A stretch of DNA of 64,000 bases from Micromonospora sp. U21. GTDB lineage: Bacteria; Actinomycetota; Actinomycetes; Mycobacteriales; Micromonosporaceae. The stretch lies in NCBI RefSeq assembly GCF_018070045.1, contig NZ_JAGPYK010000007.1, positions 1 to 64,000 of the forward strand, given 5' to 3'. The position numbers were made by a program, and so were the translations under genes. Of this stretch, positions 61,783 to 64,000 are shown one piece after another. Position 1 is the stretch's first letter. Every line of letters starts with the position of its first letter. A model generated the notes under the pieces. The model was not told where the DNA came from, searched no databases, and was given only the letters and a program-made list of their open reading frames with translations.

Positions 61783-63999
61783 TCAGCTGATCCGGATCTT
61801 CATCGAGGTGCCGTCCTGCTCCTGAACCTTGATCTTGACACCGGCTGCGGGGAGCTTGACGCCGTGGTTCGGCAGCTCCTCGTAGAAGTACTTCTTGGTG
61901 TCGTCGAACAGCGGCTCCGCAGCCTGGCCACGGATGTACTGCGGCTGGCTGTTGAGGTGCAGGGTGAACGAGTCGGCCTTGTTGAGACTGAACGGCGCGT
62001 CGTAGACCTGGACGCGGGCCCGCCACGGCTGACCGGTGAGGTTGTAGATCGGGCGCGGGTGCGCGTCGATGTACAGGTTGCGGCCCTCACCCGGGTGACC
62101 ACCCGGGTTGGACGGCGACGCCGGGGCCGTGTTGTTGTCGTTCCAGCGGGTGTTCCAGTACGAGATGAGCAGGCCCTCCTGGTACGCGTAGTGGTCCACC
62201 CAGTCCGGGCGGGTGTTCGCGTAGCCGAAGAAGTACGGGCCGGTCTTCAGGTACTTGTCGTACGAGACGTACGAGCGGTTGCCCGCGATGTAGTAGTTGT
62301 CGAACAGGCGGGTGTACGTCGCGCCGACGACCTCCCAGCCGTCCAGCGCCCAGCCGGCGTCCGTCTCGGCACCGTCACTGAGCACCGTCTGGCCGTCGGC
62401 CGTCACGGTGATCGCGTCACCGAAGAAGCCGCCCTCGGAGACGCCACCGTCGGTGACGTAGTGCAGGCGGATCTGCGCGACCTTGCCGGCGATCGAGGTG
62501 AGCGGGATGTTGATGTCCGCCCATGCGCCGTTGCTGCTGCCGTCGAGGGCCGGTCGGCCGGCGCCGTCGACGCCGATCGGCTCGCCGTTGACGGTGCCGT
62601 CCAGGTCGGCCCAGGTCTGTCCGCCGTCGGTGGACGCCTCGAAGTAGAGGTAGTCGTACCCCTCCTCGATGGCGTACTTGCCCTTGAGGGACATCGAGGC
62701 GGACGACTTGCCGGTGAGGTCGAACGTCCTCGTCATGGCCTGGTTGAGGTCGTCGTCGTTACCGGAGAAGTACTGCTTCTCGCCCTCGAACGGTGCGCCG
62801 TAGTTGAAGGTGTACTCCCGCTGCGGCAGCACCACCACCGCGGCCTGCGCCTTGGCCGAGTTGTACTCCTGCGGCCCGAGGTCCAGCGTGCGCTTCTGCC
62901 CCGCAACGACCACCTCGTAGTCGAGCCAGCCGAGCTGGAGCTTGTTCCACGCACCCAGGTCGCCACCGCGGTCGCCGATGCCCGGGTCGTTCTTGGCACC
63001 GAGCCGGCTCTGGGCCATCAGGGTCCAGTGCTCGTTGCTGTTGTCCGCCGGTCCGTAGTCGTCCGGCAGGCCCAGGTCGTGGCCGTACTCGTGGTAGAAG
63101 ACGCTCCGGCCGCCGTTTTCCGGCTGGATCGTGTAGTCGCGGATCCAGACGCCGGTGTTGCCGATCTGGGTGCCACCGATCGGGAAGTTCGGCGGGCCGA
63201 CGGGCGAGCTGTTGAAGGCCGACCAGCGGTGGCTCCAGATGGCGTCCTCACCCTGGTGCGGGTCACCGTCGGCCTGGTCGCCGCCGGAGTGGACGATCTG
63301 GAAGTGGTCGATGTAGCCGTCCGACTCGTTGAAGTCGCCGTCGCCGTCGTAGTCGAACCGGTCCCACTGGTCGTAGGACCGCATCTCCTCGGCGATCTGC
63401 GCGTCCGTCCGGCCCTTGGCCTTCTGGTCGGCGACCCACTGGGTGGCGGCGTCGCGGATCAGCGCCCAGGTGTTCGAGCAGACGTTGTCGCCACAGACGG
63501 CGGGGTCGCCGGTCGGGTCGTCGTCGGCCTTCGGGTCGTCGGAGCGACCGTAGCGGGCCTCGTTGTACGGAACCTTGACCCAGTCGGTGACCATGCCGTT
63601 GACGGTGTAACGGCCCGAGGACTGCGCCTCGTAGTACTGCTTGAGCGACTCGTCGCCCGGGTTGGTGCCGAAGTACAGCTGGCGGAAGTGCTCCGGGCTG
63701 AAGTCCGGCTGCCAGACGGTGGAGTTGTCCACGGCCCGGTTGGGCTGCGGAATCTGGTTGTGCAGCGGCCCGTCGAAGGTCGTCGGCCCGGCGATGTCCG
63801 AGTTCATGTCCTTGTCCGGGTAGGACGGGTGCCGCTGGTCCCCGAACTCGGCCAGGATCACGAAGATCTTGTCGGTCCGCTCACGCTTGAGCTCGACGTA
63901 CTGGTCCTTGGACTTCTGCGCGCCGGCGAAGGTGCGGGCGTTGGTGCCCGTCCCGTTCGTCTCGCCGACCTTGACGACCGTGCTGCCGTTGCGCTCGAT
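61783..63999 (-). CDS. Immune inhibitor A-like M6 metalloprotease (5' end outside window)
   Basis: At least 739 residues; the frame is open to the right edge, so the signal peptide and pro-region start are outside. The zinc site is HEYGH in VFYHEYGHDLGLPDDYG. Family blocks include KIFVILAEFGDQRHPSYPD, YFGTNPGDESLKQYYEAQSSGRYTVNG, WALIRDAATQWVADQK and YIDHFQIVHSGGDQADGDPHQGEDAIWSHRW. The last third is a MAM-like beta-sandwich region (TFDLTGKSSASMSLKGKYAIEEGYDYLYFEAS). Secreted InhA-type proteases degrade host or environmental proteins. A strong terminator follows the stop. Confidence 0.93.
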   Translation of the reverse strand: MERNGSTVVKVGETNGTGTNARTFAGAQKSKDQYVELKRERTDKIFVILAEFGDQRHPSYPDKDMNSDIAGPTTFDGPLHNQIPQPNRAVDNSTVWQPDFSPEHFRQLYFGTNPGDESLKQYYEAQSSGRYTVNGMVTDWVKVPYNEARYGRSDDPKADDDPTGDPAVCGDNVCSNTWALIRDAATQWVADQKAKGRTDAQIAEEMRSYDQWDRFDYDGDGDFNESDGYIDHFQIVHSGGDQADGDPHQGEDAIWSHRWSAFNSSPVGPPNFPIGGTQIGNTGVWIRDYTIQPENGGRSVFYHEYGHDLGLPDDYGPADNSNEHWTLMAQSRLGAKNDPGIGDRGGDLGAWNKLQLGWLDYEVVVAGQKRTLDLGPQEYNSAKAQAAVVVLPQREYTFNYGAPFEGEKQYFSGNDDDLNQAMTRTFDLTGKSSASMSLKGKYAIEEGYDYLYFEASTDGGQTWADLDGTVNGEPIGVDGAGRPALDGSSNGAWADINIPLTSIAGKVAQIRLHYVTDGGVSEGGFFGDAITVTADGQTVLSDGAETDAGWALDGWEVVGATYTRLFDNYYIAGNRSYVSYDKYLKTGPYFFGYANTRPDWVDHYAYQEGLLISYWNTRWNDNNTAPASPSNPGGHPGEGRNLYIDAHPRPIYNLTGQPWRARVQVYDAPFSLNKADSFTLHLNSQPQYIRGQAAEPLFDDTKKYFYEELPNHGVKLPAAGVKIKVQEQDGTSMKIRIS

Positions 64000-64000
64000 C

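Overview
The window is very GC-rich chromosomal DNA from a filamentous actinomycete. A Micromonospora-like organism (family Micromonosporaceae) is the best inference. The reasons are pervasive GTG starts and 1-4 base stop/start overlaps, futalosine-route menaquinone genes beside a complete 14-gene complex I operon, a type VII secretion cluster, LPxTG and Tat surface proteins, and short repeats anchored on stop codons that I recall as common in Micromonospora. No rRNA, tRNA, CRISPR array, insertion sequence or prophage was seen. Species identity cannot be settled from this window.

Layout. 1-4.9 kb: the end of an iron/cobalamin-type ABC importer, a VOC protein, an ABC-2 exporter pair and two gene remnants. 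4.8-8.8 kb: a HelD-like helicase and a DUF222/HNH gene with two compensating frameshifts. 8.8-13.6 kb: an ArsR/MFS pair, mqnA, and two tandem membrane-anchored serine hydrolases of the beta-lactamase fold. 14.0-18.9 kb: the phenylacetyl-CoA epoxidase operon paaABCDE with an unknown sixth gene, then a Phd/PIN toxin-antitoxin pair. 19.0-24.5 kb: mqnC, an LPxTG-type secreted protein, menG, a 75-residue unknown and menJ. 24.6-41.0 kb: nuoA to nuoN in canonical order, closed by a strong terminator. 41.1-44.3 kb: a long-chain polyprenyl diphosphate synthase, an MFS transporter and a divergent IclR regulator. 44.4-48.0 kb: a phoX alkaline phosphatase with a PHO box, divergent from an ECF sigma/anti-sigma pair. 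48.0-49.9 kb: RarD-type permease, GNAT and small membrane protein genes. 50.0-57.6 kb: eccE, two WXG100 genes, mycP and a giant SseB-domain protein with a small partner. 57.6-64 kb: an alpha/beta hydrolase relative lacking the usual nucleophile, a vanadium haloperoxidase-like secreted protein, a regulator, a lipoprotein and the end of an immune inhibitor A metalloprotease.

How the genes fit together. mqnA, mqnC, menG, menJ and the polyprenyl synthase make, prenylate, methylate and reduce menaquinone, the electron acceptor of the complex I encoded between them. A near-perfect Rex-type operator upstream of menJ suggests control by the NADH/NAD+ ratio. Several of these genes have a -10 hexamer exactly 6 nt before the start codon, which suggests leaderless transcripts. 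Other signals seen include a PHO box before phoX, a LexA-like box before the DUF222 gene, several operator-like inverted repeats, and strong terminator hairpins at 21.9, 41.0, 44.3, 49.5, 58.6 and 61.7 kb.
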